Source: Holacanthus passer
Taxonomy: Eukaryota; Chordata; Actinopteri; Pomacanthidae
Direction of reading: 5' to 3'
Length of the DNA: 64,000 nucleotides
Assembly: GCA_025331565.1 (NCBI GenBank)
Contig: JAFREQ010000037.1
Span: 496,001-560,000 of the forward strand
This document shows positions 62,059-64,000 of the stretch, one piece after another. Each line of letters opens with the position of its first letter. Positions within the stretch are counted from its first letter, which is position 1. Below the pieces are notes generated by a model, which ran no database searches, was not told where the DNA came from, and saw only the letters and a program-made list of their open reading frames with translations. Both the position numbers and the translations under genes were made by a program.

Positions 62059-62387
62059 TCGGCATGCACATTATACTGGCTACCCAGGGCCGGCTCATTC
62101 CAACTGACGTTTATGTGCTATAAGTGCCACTTTGGTCCTATGTGCGATGATTTAACCGCTTTCGACATTGGCCAAGAACCCCTTCTCCCCCTACACGCCG
62201 TCTCACACCCACATACACGCACGTATCGGCCAATCCACACATGCAGCTCTATAATGAGTGACTGTAGGCAGGAGTTTAACCTTTAGCTGCGTGTGTGTGA
62301 GGAGAGAATGAAAGAGTGGCCTTTTTGGAGTTATTTTCTAACCTCAGAGTGGAAGTTCTCTTTTAGCTTTCCCCCCTCTCCACAGGG

Positions 62388-62400
62388 AGGTCAAAGGTCA
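62388..62400 (+). promoter_or_regulatory. Perfect DR1 nuclear-receptor site
   Basis: AGGTCAAAGGTCA is the consensus direct repeat with one spacer base, bound by HNF4, COUP-TF, RXR or PPAR dimers. The match is exact; occupancy is unknown. Confidence 0.4.
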
Positions 62401-64000
62401 GGGGTGACTGCAGAGGCCATTTTTATTGTTGTTATTTATTATCACTGTTGGGATTTCCAATAAAAGCACTGTCTCCCTACTTAACATGAAGCTTATGTGA
62501 GGCCACCACTGCTACAGCATGTCATTACCTCCAAAACAGAGCTCATTTTAGCCATGCAAGCAATCAATATCCCACACAACCGTACGTGTGTGACACCTAT
62601 ACAAACAGCTTGCTGCGTCATTAAGAATCCAAGCAGTGTGATATTTCCTTTTGGATGAATTCATGTGCCATTTGGGATGTTATACTCTGTCATTTTTCAT
62701 ACATTACATTCGCAATTGCTCTTATTTACATCTTAGCATGACTGGGAGTCTCTCCTTGACAAATTGAAGCTAAAATGGGAAAGCTCGGCACTTGGAGGAA
62801 GATTCATTTTCTATTATTCCCGAGCTTTGCATTTGGATCTTGTAAATCCAGCTGTTTGAAATGAAATGTTTTCCTCAGAACTAGGTCTCCTTCAAAGTCT
62901 AATGAGTTCATGGAGTTTGGTCACAAATCTTAGTTCGCTTCACACTTCACTCTCAGGAGGTCAAACATGGCACTTTATGGGTGAACGCTGCATGAAGGGA
63001 GCATTTACTGGCCACTGGCCATCACAGCCAATTCCTGATGTGCCAGAACCAAGGAAAAGAAATTGTCCACCAGTGTCCAGGATGATGTATGCCTGTGCAG
63101 AGGGTAATTGCAGCAGGCACGGGGAGACGACTGTAGTGCACAGAGGCAGCATCAAGCCGATGAAAGCGGCAGACAAGCAAACAGGCAGGCGGGGGAACAG
63201 GCGTGGAAGTGGTCCATCCGCTGGAGAGAGGACTGGTGATGGATGGGCCGCAGGAATGCCAGACTCCCTTCAAGAGATTGAAAGCAATTCTCTCAGTGCC
63301 AAAGTGGCAGAAACAAATGGCTGAGATAGAGGCTGGGTCGCATTGTTATGAACTCCCAGACACTGATGCCTTTTAGGTCGTGCATGCCTCCCTGGGGGTT
63401 TTTGGGACCTGGCTGACTGGGTAGATGGCTGGTTGGCAACCTCACTGAGTGCTGGTCGAGGCTTACAGCTCGCCTGTCGAGGCACATCAAACCCTCCCTG
63501 CAAAGAAGAAGCCCAGACTCGGCCAATATTAGTACAAATGGATGTCTTCATAATCAAGACCATTTCCTGGCAACGGCTTTGAGGGATTTTTTTTTCTTAA
63601 AGCAAAAGTCTATATTAAAGCATTGTTCACATGTGTTTGTTCTATGATCTCAGGAAATTGACTCAATCTTTAAACACAAGAGCAAGCTTTCCCGCAAAAC
63701 TAGAAACAGGACAAGCAAAACTCAAGTCGCTCAAGGCATCAGATGGCCGCGCTTCATTGCAGATTAAGTGAGAGTGATTTTGTGGCCACTGTGTAACCCA
63801 CGGGCGACTGCTGTTTGAATATGAGCTCTGTCTCAAGCTCAGTTACTGTAGAAACAAACCCAATCGGGTGCAAAAGCTAAAATGACACCAAAAGTAAAAA
63901 TGTAATCATCAAACCTGGGAACAGACGCAAATTCATGCAAGGTTAAAAAGAAGTGAAACCATTGGCACGTATGGCAAAGCTTGGCAGGGTGTTGTGTGGG
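62401..64000. other. Unique non-coding sequence with one 152-codon frame
   Basis: No gene recognised. A 152-codon plus-strand frame (62866-63324) is rich in G, R and S toward its end. It has no recognisable domain and overlaps minus-strand frames, so it is not accepted as a gene. Confidence 0.4.

Noticed and set aside
62866..63324. 152-codon plus-strand frame near the right end.
   Set aside because: No domain, G/R/S-rich tail, overlapping frames on the other strand; conservation would be needed to accept it.
1..64000. Search by eye for CRISPR arrays, rRNA, tRNA and well-known vertebrate microRNA seeds.
   Set aside because: None found. Direct repeats are microsatellites or diverged modules, not regularly spaced arrays with unique spacers.

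Overview
The window looks like nuclear DNA of a ray-finned fish, most likely a percomorph teleost. Evidence: AT-rich, intron- or desert-like sequence; many (CA)n/(GT)n microsatellites; and several dispersed repeat types typical of teleosts (5'-truncated CR1/L2/Rex-like LINEs, a tRNA-derived SINE, a fold-back repeat, a solo LTR, a decayed Harbinger-like DNA transposon). Family names come from memory of fish genomes, not from a database search. Nothing looks prokaryotic or organellar.

I find no convincing host protein-coding gene, rRNA, tRNA, known microRNA or CRISPR array. The longest reading frame (194 codons, minus strand near 40.0-40.6 kb) is a broken LINE reverse transcriptase. The other frames over 100 codons lie in low-complexity or CpG-rich stretches, or have no recognisable domain. 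The segment is best read as a gene desert or a very large intron.

Layout: 0-4 kb holds a degenerate fish repeat, a CpG-dense nested palindrome, a diverged tandem array (period about 155 bp) and a 13-bp direct repeat in conserved-looking sequence. 4-14 kb is mostly unique sequence with microsatellites and a CpG-richer patch (8.0-8.8 kb). 14-20 kb holds an old periodic repeat, an octamer-bearing candidate enhancer, a LINE tail and another candidate conserved block. 22.6-23.5 kb is a DNA transposon with matching terminal inverted repeats and a frameshifted Myb/SANT-like domain. 24-34 kb is largely unique, with a 43-nt hairpin at 28.6 kb and a triple nuclear-receptor half-site at 32.8 kb. 34.6-41.1 kb is the main transposon cluster: an inverted pair of one repeat family, a CRE-bearing repeat, a solo LTR and a truncated LINE. 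42-48 kb holds candidate conserved elements, an interlocking double hairpin, a duplicated 110-bp module 398 bp apart, and a fold-back element with a SINE inside. 51-64 kb is mostly unique, with a decayed repeat-borne coding motif (53.5-53.8 kb), a second LINE copy inside an older repeat (57.8-58.3 kb) and a perfect DR1 site (62.4 kb).

Since no genes are seen, there is no pathway to describe. The plausible function is regulatory: many non-repeat blocks combine TAATTA-, TGACAG-, ATGCAAAT- or AGGTCA-type motifs, as in deserts flanking developmental transcription-factor genes. That is inference and needs cross-species alignment. I found no clearly new biological system. The best leads are the duplicated modules, the structured hairpins and the repeat-borne coding relics.
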